Assembly (NCBI RefSeq): GCF_000143535.2
Contig: NC_037320.1
Coordinates: forward strand, 1,736,001-1,800,000
Direction of reading: 5' to 3'
Origin: Botrytis cinerea B05.10
Taxonomy: Eukaryota; Ascomycota; Leotiomycetes; Helotiales; Sclerotiniaceae
Length of the DNA: 64,000 bases
The notes under the pieces: model-generated
What the model was told of the DNA's origin: nothing
Databases searched by the model: none
The model's input: only the letters and a program-made list of their open reading frames with translations
Part shown: positions 49,609-60,896 of the stretch, piece after piece
How positions within the stretch are numbered: the stretch's first letter is position 1
Layout of the letters: every line of letters begins with the position of its first letter
Made by a program: the position numbers and the translations under genes

Positions 49609-49721
49609 GATACGTATTGGTTTTCGCGTGAGTGAAAAGCTAGCAGTTTGTTTGGAACTAGCGATAATTTGATGATGGGCTAGCAATGAGCTAGTAATAC
49701 GCTAGCTTATATGTGTTCTTG

Positions 49722-49814
49722 AGATGTGCAACAAAAGGTGAGGAGAGGTAGGGGATTCACTTCTTCGTCCGATATAATTCGGCTCGGTAGTTTTGGATGC
49801 TTTGTTGCATATCT
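49722..49814. repeat. Inverted motif pair 4
   Basis: Left arm AGATGTGCAACAAAA at 49722-49736 (one change from consensus) and right arm TTTGTTGCATATCT at 49801-49814. Outer span 93 nt. Confidence 0.8.
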
Positions 49815-50049
49815 GCAATATGGGAAATAGTTTTATCAATCGTAATTAATGTTCAAGTAGTGATGGGGATGATGGCAGGATTTGGGTTGAGGTCGACGGT
49901 ATCGTTCAATTTCAGAGATGGTAGATTTGTCTTCCAACTATAGTAAGAGGTCTGTAGATTTGGAAGCTGAGGACTTTCACTCACCCGGAACCGATCTTGA
50001 TCGATGAGGATGGGGCTTGAGAATTTTCTCAAAGTGCATTTCTTCAGAC

Positions 50050-50156
50050 AGATGCAACAAAAGCCTTCAGTAGAATTATCGGCCCATCACAACCTTATAC
50101 TGGATGGGAGGAAACATTTGATATATTAGTTGTAAGTATAACTTTGTTATGCATCT
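50050..50156. repeat. Inverted motif pair 5, degenerate
   Basis: Left arm AGATGCAACAAAAG at 50050-50063 and right arm CTTTGTTATGCATCT at 50142-50156. Each has a small insertion or deletion against the consensus. Outer span 107 nt. A further lone left-like arm (AGACATGCAATAAAG) is at 50353-50367. Confidence 0.65.
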
Positions 50157-51006
50157 CGCTTGAATGTTAATGTATGAACGCAGATTAGGTACAAAAGCAC
50201 TGGCACTCTCAAGTTTGACAAGAACGACAATGTTGGGATTCACACAATTACCAACAAGAACCTCTGGTGTATGGAATATTGGTGATGATATTCAGACTGT
50301 AATTAATATTTGGACTTGATCGATGATGATCAGAACTTGAAGAAAGGATTTCAGACATGCAATAAAGTTTCTGATTTTGGAATTGCAAACTTGAACCGAA
50401 ACCTCATCCTCTTTTACACTGTGTGTATATATATACTCTTTTGGAAAAGAGAGAGCAGAGAACTGGAAATGGGAATGGGAATCATTCTCCAACATGACTC
50501 ATAGCACACTATACTAAGACAAGCAAGAACGGGGCCGTGGTATATCAAAATGAAGAGAATCGCCCGAACGATCCTACCCATGAATTATCGGCATGCTGGT
50601 ATGCTGAATACACGCTAGTGACCTAGCTTTCGTAAGGGGTTCTTTTTCAAGATCTCAATGCGTGAACACATTTACTTAGAGGCTAAAGGCCGAAGGAAAG
50701 GCCCGGTTCTCTTTCTGATGACCGCTGTGCGTTAGAATGTATTGATATTGTAGTCTAAATCTAGAGGATCATTAATATTGATACTACTTGTTTTGGTCAT
50801 GTAGGCGGTGAAATCTGGAGGGATATCAACATCAGCGAGCAAATAACTCACGGGATGTGTTTCCTAAATTTCCTCACATGCTGATGGCTGTAAAGATTGC
50901 TGAAGAATAGCAAGTATCAGCATCCATTTCAAAATATCAATATTATCAAAGAAGTATCTCAGAGTTGAGACATAAAAAGCCATATGCAATAATACCCACA
51001 CTATAG

Positions 51007-51743
51007 CTAATCTTCAAGAGGATGTCCACTATCATCTATACGTCTCATCGGTAGACCTCTCCGCCTCAAAATGATACCCGAGTTCACCAACATAATCCTC
51101 AAATCCACTCGCAGCCTCTCACTCTCCTCGATATCCTCCATACACCAAGTAATATTCTCATGGACTCTAACACAGTGTGATTGCCATACCTTCTCATGGA
51201 AATATCTCTGAAACGCCTGTCCATGCTCCATGAGATCAGGATCTTCCTCATAGCTCTCGATCATTTCCTGTAGCTCATGACGTCTCTCATACAACTCCAT
51301 GATTTCCTTATTCTCGGGAACAAACTTGATCATCGGTTGTTCACGGAGTGCTTTTATGAGAGGCTCAATGTAACCTTCCACGAATTCCCCGTCATCGTTT
51401 CCGAAACGTCGCATTTGCTTTTCAATATTGGCTTCGTTCTGTCGTATTCTGCTCTCAGCTCTATATCCTTCAAGAAGTCCTCTGCAAGTAAGAATTTCGG
51501 AATTTCTCTTGGAAATTCGTGAGGGAATGCTTAAATAAGCATTGAGGAGCTCACTATGCGCATCAATCTAGAGAATGAAAAGGTCAATAAGTTGCGGTAG
51601 AAGTATGGGAATGGAAAATTGCTTACGATGCTATCATCAATACCACGGTTCTTTTTGCGGGGAGGCTCTGCTGATTCGTACAGTTCTTCCAGTTCTCCCA
51701 GGTCTGGTACTTCAGAACCAACGTCTGATGTGTCGAGTTCCAT
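51007..51743 (-). CDS. Uncharacterised helical acidic protein
   Basis: Two exons, 51743-51627 and 51567-51007, with a 59-nt intron (donor GTAAGC, acceptor CTCTAG), give 225 residues. No signal peptide or membrane helix. The N-terminus is acidic with a short basic motif (PPRKKNRG) that could be a nuclear signal. The rest is charged and helix-rich (SELLNAYLSIPSRISKRNSE, MELYERRHELQEMIESYEED, CMEDIEESERLRVDLRIML), ending RRRGLPMRRIDDSGHPLED. I recognise no family. The frame is also open upstream of the chosen ATG (RSKWIIPRSAEIKTVEEDEN) to about 51810, next to a possible CATTACAG acceptor, so an upstream exon may be missing, although no donor with the right phase was found. Confidence 0.65.
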
Positions 51744-54037
51744 TTCGTTCTCGTCCTCTTCGACGGTTTTGATTTCTGCGCTTCTTGGGATTATCCACTT
51801 TGACCTTTCTGTAATGAATGTGAAAAGGTTGGATTGAGGGTTTTATACGAAAGTTTGGTTGAGATGGGGATGCCGAAGGAAGATACCTGAAAGTGCTCAA
51901 GTAATGGAGTTGACAATTCACCGATAATATTGAAAGAGATTTGGTGAATGACAACGATTTGTTAACACGACTCATAAAGATACATGAATTTATCGTGGAA
52001 GAGATTAGCTCCTGGTCCATGATTTTATTGTGAGTGGTCCATGGTTCCTTTTTAATAAATACCTACGTAGCTTTCGCAGGAGTCTAGTTCTCATCAGTGC
52101 ATATCGATGCCATTCAATCGGTCTGAAGAACATAAATGGTTGATAGCTATGCTGTCGGTTGGGCCAAATATATGAGACCTTTATTGGCTGATGAGTTGCA
52201 AGCCAACCAGAAAACAACTGACCCGTTATACTATCACGCAGTTGCTTTGTATTCGGCGTTGTGGTCCATCCTGACTTCATCTATGTAATGGAAAGTAGGA
52301 GAAGAAGAAAGCCTTTCCGATGCTGGTACACAAGGGTACCGTCTGGGCAACTCTCAATCCTATCGTCGACCTTGTTTTCCGTGACTTTGCGAAGGAGAGA
52401 GACTCCACTTCATGCCCCCTCTTCTACCACATTTACTCTCAACTCAAAACCTGCGGAGGAAAACTTCATCTTCCTCATTGTTCCAATCTGTAATGGTCGA
52501 TATAGACTAAGGTTTTATCTTCTAGTGGTTTCCCCAGCTTTCCAAGCAGCATATGCCAGAACATGGTCTCGTAGCGTTGGTAGTTTTACTTTACTTTGCT
52601 TTCTATTTCTCGTGGTGGGTAGATATTTAACCTTAGTCTTCTTCTTTCTTCTTCGTCCCTTGTTTTTTCATCCAAAAACTCGACTTCTATTGATAGCCAG
52701 CGAAGATGATGTTTGTTCCAAGGGTTTCCTTTTGGAGAATTCCTTTAAACAATCTAGGTACTTGATTGCTGGCTGAGGTCGGATCTTTTCTTTTTAAACC
52801 TGCTTTAATGGAAATATGAAAAATATGTAGTGGCCCGAGGATTTATAGGAGCATGTAGTATAGTGCATGGTGCGGTCGTTTTTGCTTGCATAATTACTTT
52901 TAACTGAAGTGTTGTATACTTCTAAGTCCCCCAACAAGGACCTCGCCAGAATAGCCAAGATCCGGCTCGTCTATGTGAATTATGCCATCAATTCGTAGAA
53001 AACGGATGTGACTAGGAATCAAGGGTTTGTAGAGATCTGTGGTTCTGATTGACCTCCAGACCCAGTGTCGAGCATTGCAATTGTTTGACAACGCAGTGCC
53101 CCGTCCTCGGGATAGGTCGACGTCGACGAAATTTGATAGGCTGATGACCAAGTGACCAGTGATCCACGGGTCGTTTCATCCTCGATCAAATTCGCACCTG
53201 AGCTGTTCAAGACGTTTGTGCTTTGAAAGAGCGACGATGCAAGTAGTTATTTTACACCACTGGCCTCGTTCGAGGTCTTTGATTATCAAATATCTTGAGG
53301 TATATCATCGCGATCAGGTTCCAGACTCATTATCGTAGATTAGCAGAACAACAGATTTGAGGAGTGAAGTGTTATTTCTAGAATGACATTCCATAACACA
53401 CTTTAAAACACAGCATATCGCCGCTCAAGCTGACCTATAGCCTTCTTGGATGTACCAGATGCCATTGCAGTCATTGCAACTGAGTATAAAACTGGACCTT
53501 TTGATGCCCGACTGACTGTAAACTTGGATGGGAGCGAATTCTGCCCAAGGCGGTGAAGTTCCCCAACCCACCCAGCCACGCGAATTAAGGTTAAACGCCT
53601 CCAATCGTAGCCTCACCGATTACTGTCCCCGTGGTAACGGTCGACATCTGCAGATAATGAGGTATTCGGTACCTGAATGCAACAGCTGGCGCACTCGGTG
53701 AGAGGATGTCCTGACTTCATCATCGCTTGTTACATATATTTAAATCTCGAAGTCAATGAAAGCTTCCGTGGTTTTGACAAAATATCCATTCAGTCACCAT
53801 TCCAGGAACTGAGCATCTAGATATCTATCGCGCAATATAAGGTTAATTTTGGATACAATTGGCGGGGATTTTAATTAAATAGGTGGTTGGGCAACGAACC
53901 TTGGAATAATATAACGGGTAATTTTCTTTTCCCATTCCTCGGTCGACTTTGTACTTCTTCTCTATACGCATTCCTAATATTCATACTGATCATTGAAGTC
54001 AATCTAGACCTATATCTCCATACGTTAACGATCCAAA
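51744..54037. other. Intergenic, no supported gene
   Basis: 2.3 kb. The frame at 52261-52776 starts at a non-ATG codon and has no recognisable content. The frame at 51712-52020 overlaps the upstream side of the helical-protein gene and has the wrong splice phase to join it. Nothing else seen. Confidence 0.5.
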
Positions 54038-54877
54038 ATGCGTTACCATTCTTCATTCCTCGCTTTCTCCCTCCTCACCTCAACCACAGCTCTCCAAATC
54101 CCATCATTACTCTCACCGCCGGAGCCTTTCTATGCACCACTTTCCCTCGACCTTGATATCTCCTCAGAATCATCCATAATATCAAATGAAACTATTTTCC
54201 CAGATACTTCACCAGCTTCCTCAAAACCTAAACCCGAACTCCTCAAGCGCGATGGAAACTGCCCCAGCAATTACAACTCCTGTTCTACTCTGAAAGATTC
54301 ATATGGAGGGGCATGTTGTCCGGCGGCAGCAGTATGTTCAACAGATGCTTCTCATAATATAGCTTGTTGTGCAGTTGGCGCATCGTGTACTGGTACTATT
54401 GCAGTTGCAACTGCAACGAGTCCAGCATCAGTTTCCGCGACTGCAACGGGAACATTCGTCCCGAATGCTTATTTCCCATTCCCAGTCTTACCTACTAGTT
54501 ATGTCAACTCTGCAGCATGTGCTAGCGCGACGGCTTCTTGTGCTAAGAATTATGCGCTTTGCACTGTCGATCTCGAGGGAGGAATGGGCGCGGGAATCAC
54601 AATCTCGGCTGCAAACGGCGGTGTTACTGTGGCTGCAAGTACTATCAGTGGAGGGTGGCTGCCAGCAGCCAGTGCCGCAAGTGTCTGTCAGAGTTTGAGT
54701 AGTGTTGCGTGTAACGCTGTTGAAAGCGCTGGGTGTGCGCAATTCGGTACAGGAGCCGCAACTGCTACCTTTGTCATTGGGACCAATGGAGTGGGCGCAA
54801 TGATTCCAAGACCAACTATGATGAATTGTCTGCCATATGCGGCTGCTGCGGCTGGAGTTATGGGATTGGTGATTTGA
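54038..54877 (+). CDS. Cys-rich secreted or surface-anchored protein
   Basis: An intronless gene of 279 residues. The signal peptide (SSFLAFSLLTSTTALQ) is followed by a spacer with a KR pair (LLKRDGNCPSN) that could be a Kex2-type cleavage site. A Cys-rich module follows, with C-X6-C-X10-CC-X5-C-X9-CC-X5-C spacing (NCPSNYNSC to GASC). A Thr/Ser/Ala linker then precedes a second Cys-containing region rich in Ala and Gly. The C-terminus is hydrophobic (YAAAAAGVMGLVI) and could direct GPI attachment, though it is short. Proteins of this layout are frequent at fungal cell surfaces; no function can be assigned. It is isolated in a gene-poor block. Confidence 0.85.
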   Translation: MRYHSSFLAFSLLTSTTALQIPSLLSPPEPFYAPLSLDLDISSESSIISNETIFPDTSPASSKPKPELLKRDGNCPSNYNSCSTLKDSYGGACCPAAAVCSTDASHNIACCAVGASCTGTIAVATATSPASVSATATGTFVPNAYFPFPVLPTSYVNSAACASATASCAKNYALCTVDLEGGMGAGITISAANGGVTVAASTISGGWLPAASAASVCQSLSSVACNAVESAGCAQFGTGAATATFVIGTNGVGAMIPRPTMMNCLPYAAAAAGVMGLVI

Positions 54878-55714
54878 GATGAAAACGGACGGATTGGGAT
54901 TCTATAAGTCCATTCGGAATTCAAAATGGAAATACGACATGCTTCCTAGTTTGAAGAAGGTGTGAGATACAATTGGTACTGCGGAAGGTTATGCAACAAA
55001 TGTTACGATATAATGTCTGGCTGGGTATGGTGGAATGAATTTAAGATGAGAGGGTGCTTTTTTTTGACATGAGATGAAAGGGTTAGCGAGTTGAGGAAAG
55101 GAGACGCGTGTGAAAAGCTTGATAAGCGGATACCTATCTTGAGCGATTGAGCATAGTTTTGGAGTTTGACGATTAACGAATATGGACGAGGTTTTCTGAT
55201 GTGGAATGATATGATGGCAGTCGGTGGGAATTTTTACAAGTATCATACCTAGATAAATATCAATGTGTACAATTTATGAACATGCAAAAGAATAATGGAT
55301 TTCTTCAAGACCTATTCGTGAGGCATACAAGAATCTGAAGTGTCAGGACGAACTTGGCTTTGACTGGGAGCCTGCTATGATTTGCATACTCACATGTAGA
55401 ACATCCAATCCAATAACTGATCGAATAACCTCGGATAGCTCATAATGGACATCCTACAATGCTAATCGACAGCTTATCGCGATTTACTGCTCGGGAAATT
55501 CATACACTGTAGCTTTCTACCCCCACTATCACTACCCCGCATTCGTCATAATCTAACCTCATATCACATATCACATCTTATAAATCACCTGGCAATTCGA
55601 TGTCCCCATACCAATCGCATTTTCCAAATGCTGTTCTAATTCTAATTCACAAAACATCCAACATAAAGATCTTTTTCCATTTCTTCATTCCAACTTCTAC
55701 AACACCACCCAATC
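54878..55714. other. Intergenic, no gene seen
   Basis: 3' flank of the surface-protein gene and promoter of the hydrolase; C/T-rich just before the hydrolase start. No gene supported. Confidence 0.6.
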
Positions 55715-56852
55715 ATGACTTCCGCCACCTTCTACCCACACTTTACCTCCCAATCTATCTCCACCAGCCCTGAGATTTTCACCCATACCCTCACTGGACC
55801 CAAAAACGGCCCTCCTCTTCTTCTCGTCCATGGCTTCCCGCAAACACATCATATATGGCATTCAGTGACGCCGCATTTGGTTGATCACTTTTCTCTTGTG
55901 TTGGTGGATTTGAGGGGGTATGGAGAGAGTTCTAAACCGAAAGGTAGTGAGGAACATAAGGAGTATAGTAAGAGTACTATGGTAGGCTTCTGTGTTTTGT
56001 TTACGTTCTGGTGGTGTGTGATGGTGTTTCTGTTTGTGTATTCTATGGGGTTGGTGTGATGCACATTAGAAGGCTTTTTTGGATCAGTTGATCACAATTC
56101 CGAAAGTGATAAGATGTGAAAGGGCTGGAGGAATGGTTGGATCAATTAGCATTTCCAGAACTCCTTTCTATACTATACGATTCATAAATTCTGCAAAATT
56201 CACTAACATCCTCTAGGGTTCCGACCTTCTCGCCGCAATGAAGCATCTCGGCTACCCTCAGTTCTCAATCCTAGCCCACGACCGCGGCGCCCGCGTCGCC
56301 CATCAACTCGCTATCAATCATCCGGAAGCTGTGACAAAGCTCATGCTTCTAGATATTCTTCCGACTCTAACCATGTACGAACTAGGAAAACACTCCTGGT
56401 ATCAAAAATACTGGCACTGGACTTTCCTCTCGCAACCTTCTCCCTTCCCCGAACAAGCAATTCTCGGGAACCCTAGCCTTTTCTCCGAGAAGTTTCTAGG
56501 GAAAGGTGGTGTGGGTAAAGGATTTATCATTGATGCGAAAGCGAGAGAGGTGTATGATGGATTAATGAGAGATGAAGAGGCTGTACATGGTATGTGTGAG
56601 GATTATAGGGCTGGGGCATCGATTGATCTGGAAGAGCAGAGGAGAGATAGGAAAGAGGGGAAGAAAATTCAATGTGACGTCTTTGTGGTTTGGGGAGAGA
56701 AGGGCGCCTGTGGAAGCGAGTTTGGAGATGTAGTGGGGCTTTGGAAAGAGGTTTGTGGGGGGAAGGTAGAGGGGGTGGCGGTGGACGGGGGACATTATGT
56801 CCCGGAGGAATGTCCGGAGGAGTTGGTGAAGTTGGTTAAGAATTGGTTTTGA
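55715..56852 (+). CDS. Alpha/beta hydrolase, haloacetate (fluoroacetate) dehalogenase-like
   Basis: Two exons, 55715-55981 and 56217-56852, give 300 residues. The fold is alpha/beta hydrolase with oxyanion motif HGFPQTHHIWH and DLRGYGESSKP. The catalytic residues match the defluorinating fluoroacetate dehalogenases of bacteria: nucleophile D111 with R112 and R115 (AHDRGAR), acid D135 (LLDILPT), halide-pocket H156-W157 (YWHWTFLSQP) and Y219 (MCEDYRAGA), and base H282 (GGHYVPEE). Such enzymes displace halide from haloacetates through an aspartyl ester. Epoxide hydrolases share the fold but not the HW...Y set. There is no targeting signal, so the protein is probably cytosolic. The 235-nt intron is much longer than usual here. 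The natural substrate in this fungus is unknown. Confidence 0.85.
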
Positions 56853-58056
56853 GGGGTGAGTAATAGGAGATGGGCTATTGTGGATGCGGGTTGAGGCGGT
56901 GATATTGTCATGGTAGCTCCTCAATGCTATGATATTACAGTAAAAACAAGAAAGTCAATACTAATACTACATTCCAATATAAAAGCAACTTTTCACCTAA
57001 TATTTCACACCCCTCGAAACAAATAGTAAAGACTCGACAAATTAATCAGGGAAATAGAAACATAACGGCCCCTTAGGGTATACAGACTGATGTAATACTC
57101 CCCAACTTTGGAATTTTTTTATCATTTCATTTCTCAATCGTTCGACACTAGAATCCATCTTTTTATTGTTTAATCTCCAATAAGTCATTGTAACAAATTC
57201 CTAAGATACACAAGTTGATATCCTAAGAGATATTTCTAAGTCAATTTTTGCAGTGTCCCGTCAGTCCGCACACCCACTGGTGGACTACGAAACCTATATG
57301 TTGTAGTGCCGAGGCACTAGCGCAGACACTAATATGGTCACATGATACTTATCTACCTAAATCCCCTTTCCATTCTACAACTTGTGATTTCTCCACGATT
57401 TAGTTGAACCACACGAAGTCGATCAAGTAGCAGATGAGAGCCTAAGCAGTCAACTTGGGTAAAGGCTGAAAGGTCGGTTCGCGAATATCATGGGTCTTTT
57501 TCTAGGCTACATTCTTACTCTCAAATCGTGAGCGCTTATGGACATTACAATCAGCTCCCATGCATGCAGAGTCGCAGGGTATGTAGACTGTGGGGTGACT
57601 GGCTACTTCGCAAAATCCAATCAAAGCGGTTTCAATAAGAGAGAAGTACACGATCATATTGATATGATTCCTTGAAATCTCCATCTTAAACGAGCTTACT
57701 TCTTATCTTTGCCTTTTGAACTCAGTTCAAATACTACACAAGTCTGCCTAGGTTGATATATACGCAGTTCCCACATCATGACATTGAATCGGTTCCATTA
57801 ACGGCGCGGGGAGTCGCATGTAGCACACCAAATGTCAAAGGTAAATATCTACTCACATTTGAGCAGCTGATAATGTGCGAATAACGTCCTGATCGGCAAA
57901 GGTATAATCAACTATTTGAATTATTTCGCCGTATTAGTATCACATACACATATACATGGTTACAGCCTATCTGTGGTACATTTCAAGTTCCTCCCCCCTC
58001 CCCTCAGCTATTCTAGCCTCCCATCTCAGCTCTTTAGCATCTTATACAACAAGACA
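56853..58056. other. Intergenic, no gene seen
   Basis: AT-rich spacer between the hydrolase and the HET gene. The sequence before the HET start (57990-58030) is C/T-rich. No gene supported. Confidence 0.6.
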
Positions 58057-60365
58057 ATGGACCCACTATGTGCCGCCCGCAACGGGAATTCCTATACAGC
58101 GACTGAATCTCCCCTTTGCGCGATATGTTCCGCACAGCTGGCCTTGGATGAGACCGATTCCGGTGGGGCCCTGAAGAACGAAGATGGTGTATCGGTGCTA
58201 TATTTCCCACATGCCGACTCACTTAGGTCCATGCAGAACTCCAGTTTCGAGACTGAAGAGCCTATCAACATTTGGAAAGGGGGGGTTGTTTATGAGCGAG
58301 CGGTGACGCCGCCTAACCTACCTGAACTCTCCGATTCTTTTGCATGCAAGTTCTGTCTTGCGTTGAAAAGATCGCTGCTGGAACGCTACGGTAGCTGCCT
58401 ATGGTGGAAAGAACCCTTTCCGCCTCTGCAAATCGAAGGAAGATATCAATGGTACTCGCCTAGAAATACACGGAAAACAGATAAGGGACCACATTTCCGA
58501 CTAAGTGCGTTGGCTATAACTTATAGTCACCCCAAAATGAAAAACACTTATGGTCAAACAAAGCCGGATAAGTTTCCAGTCATGGCAGAACCTGGTTAGT
58601 CGAAGTTTGCTCGAGTTCTCGTGGTCACGCCTAGTCGCTTACATATGCTTGGTTAGGTCGCTGTAGAGATTGGCTTCACATCGAGCGAAATCCTATAGCC
58701 TTGCAAGGATCTACGTCAGAAAAGGTTATGCGTTTGATCAAGAAATGGATCAAAGAATGCGATTCAAATACGAAGTGCGTAGAGTATCGCAAGTTCTCGC
58801 AAAATAAAGCAAATTTCTTACCAACACGCCTCCTCTATCTTGGCGATGGTACAACAGGGCAGTGTCCCCAAATTGTGGAGACAAGAGATTTTCTTGAAAA
58901 TCGTTCAGAAATGGCCAGACAGCAGTTACAATACTCATGCCTCAGCTACTGTTGGGGGTCTAATTTGCCGCTGACCACAACTTCCAGTACACTATCGAAG
59001 TACAAATCGGGGTTACCAGAACATGAGATGCCACAGCTTTTTCAGGACGCAATTGCTGTGTCCCGCAGACTGGGTATACGGTATCTCTGGGTCGACGCTC
59101 TTTGTATCCTCCAAGATGTACGCGAAGACTGGGAAAGAGAGTCTCTCATGATGTCCGACATTTTTTATCACTCCTTCATCACCATCGGCGCAGCAACTGC
59201 TAGGAGCTGCCATGATAGCATTTCCAGCCCGAGAGAAGATCTCTCTTGTACCTTGAGCTTTCAGTCCTCGCTCTTAAAGGAGGTCGTGGGGTTATACTCC
59301 ATTAATCTCTCTAAAATGTCGCATAAAAGCCCATCTGAGACCGACCTGTCCAATTCTATCTGGACAAGCCGAGGCTGGGTTTGGCAAGAGCAGGTCATGG
59401 CCCAAAGGCTTCTTATATTTGGTAAAAATATGGTACATCTGAAATGCCACGGTTACATCTATTCTGAGGATGGGACTGTGGGTGACGTGTTCGGGAGCCA
59501 TATCCTCAGGGCATCGAGATTTCAGAGCACACGTGTCTCACCTGAATATTGGGAGTTTTGGATGAATGATTTCAGCGGCAGGCAGTTCACTTTTCCCAGC
59601 GACAAACTGGCTTCTGTATCCGGTCTCTCCCTCGAATTCGAAAGAGTATTGGCTACGGGAGATCACCTCCCGGAGTATCTTGCAGGACACTGGCAGAATG
59701 GGTATTTCACTGACAGCCTCCAATGGTCTATTAGATCAGAGAACAAATTTTCTTTCCATGACATGATCAAGGACCTACATGACCCTGAAAATTATTGCGC
59801 GCCGTCATGGAGCTGGGCGTCAAGGAATCAAGGCCGGCTTATCATGCTGCCTCTCAGGACTGATCCAAAGATGGCAGGGGCGGACTTCGAGTTTATATCA
59901 AACAATCTGGTGGCTGCAGAGTCAAACGTTCGGGTTAGAACGAGACCAGGTTCGTCTATCACGCTCCGAGGAAGGACCCGTCCCTTCGCTTGTCCTCCTG
60001 CTGAGAGCACTAAGCGCTATAATATACCCAGTTGTCTAACCGGCTCTGCCGAGTGGGAAGCCTCTGTTCCCGGAGGTACGATTTATTATTTCATGGATTG
60101 GAACCCCCTGCTGGACGATACCTCGTGGGAGGAACTCAAGCCATCTCTGCGACTTTTCCTTCTGGCCAATAATGGCAAGGGGCTCGTTTTGTTATCAGAA
60201 ACCAAATATGGGCCCGGGTTTCTGCGGGTGGGCACGTTCATATTCGTATCCTCGAAAGGAGGCATGCGTGGTACAAGTTGGAGACTATCGTGCTGGATTT
60301 CCGATAACTTAGAATCCGACTTTCTTCAAACTGGCTGGAATGTTCAAAACGTGGTACTTCAATAA
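58057..60365 (+). CDS. HET-domain (heterokaryon incompatibility-type) protein
   Basis: Two exons, 58057-58594 and 58657-60365, give 748 residues. The HET domain begins at about residue 272 with the hallmark YSCLSYCWGSNLPLTTT. It continues through RRLGIRYLWVDALCILQD and DWERESLMMSDIFYHSFITIGAA, and ends around SIWTSRGWVWQEQVMAQRLLIFG. The first 180 residues contain Cys pairs (CAICSAQ and CKFCLAL), as in many HET proteins. The C-terminal region includes APSWSWASRNQ. No second known domain (NACHT, repeats, lipase) is seen. HET proteins mediate programmed cell death after non-self recognition in filamentous ascomycetes; many family members have no proven allele-specific role. The start at 58057 is chosen because the upstream part of the frame lacks an ATG. 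Confidence 0.93.
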
Positions 60366-60720
60366 AATTCTCGCTTGAACTTCCCGTTTCCTTGTTAAAG
60401 AATTCCAATATTAGTGCTTGAGGTTGAAATGAGTGTTATATTGGACATAACATAGGTTACGTGAATGACTCAGTCTGCCAGAGCGAAAGGAACTCTTTGT
60501 ATGAGAGGGATACAGTTGACGTAGCACCTGCGATGGTAGGACCTAGATTTCAATGCTACATTCTGTCTAAAGAGCTAGCTATGTACAGGAAGAGCAATCC
60601 TTACTTATATAAGGGCTGCTGTAAGAGGCAGTATCTCTCGCATTCGCTTAAGTGTATGGTACAAGGGTCATTGAATGTCGCTAATTCATCTATGTCTACA
60701 TAGGAACACTGAGTCAGACA

Positions 60721-60755
60721 GGATCAGTCAGATCAATACTAAGCTGGACTGATCC
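60721..60755. repeat. Inverted repeat with 9-bp arms
   Basis: GGATCAGTC (60721-60729) and GACTGATCC (60747-60755) are perfect reverse complements separated by 17 nt. Confidence 0.85.
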
Positions 60756-60874
60756 GACTAAAAATGAAGATCTATATAATCAGGATAGATATTCTTATTT
60801 TAGAGCTTCATGCTTAAGACAGTCATTATAATTAGTTGCTGTTGGAATATGGATTGAATAGGGTTCATATAACT

Positions 60875-60896
60875 GTGCTAGTGTATGTACTAGCAC
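60875..60896. repeat. Inverted repeat with 8-bp arms
   Basis: GTGCTAGT and ACTAGCAC separated by GTATGT form a perfect short hairpin 120 nt from the preceding one. Confidence 0.85.

Larger units (their letters stand above)
48084..51006. other. Gene-free region holding an inverted-motif array
   Basis: 2.9 kb without a supported gene. It contains a GGAT microsatellite, five facing pairs of a 13-16-bp motif (listed as repeats) and a cluster of CTAGC words. The frame at 48448-48732 is low-complexity and not supported. Confidence 0.6.

Noticed and set aside
51712..52020. 102-codon frame upstream of the unknown helical protein
   Set aside because: Its splice to the downstream gene is out of phase and the sequence has no recognisable features.
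52261..52776. 171-codon open frame on the plus strand
   Set aside because: It starts at GTG, not ATG, and shows no protein motif.
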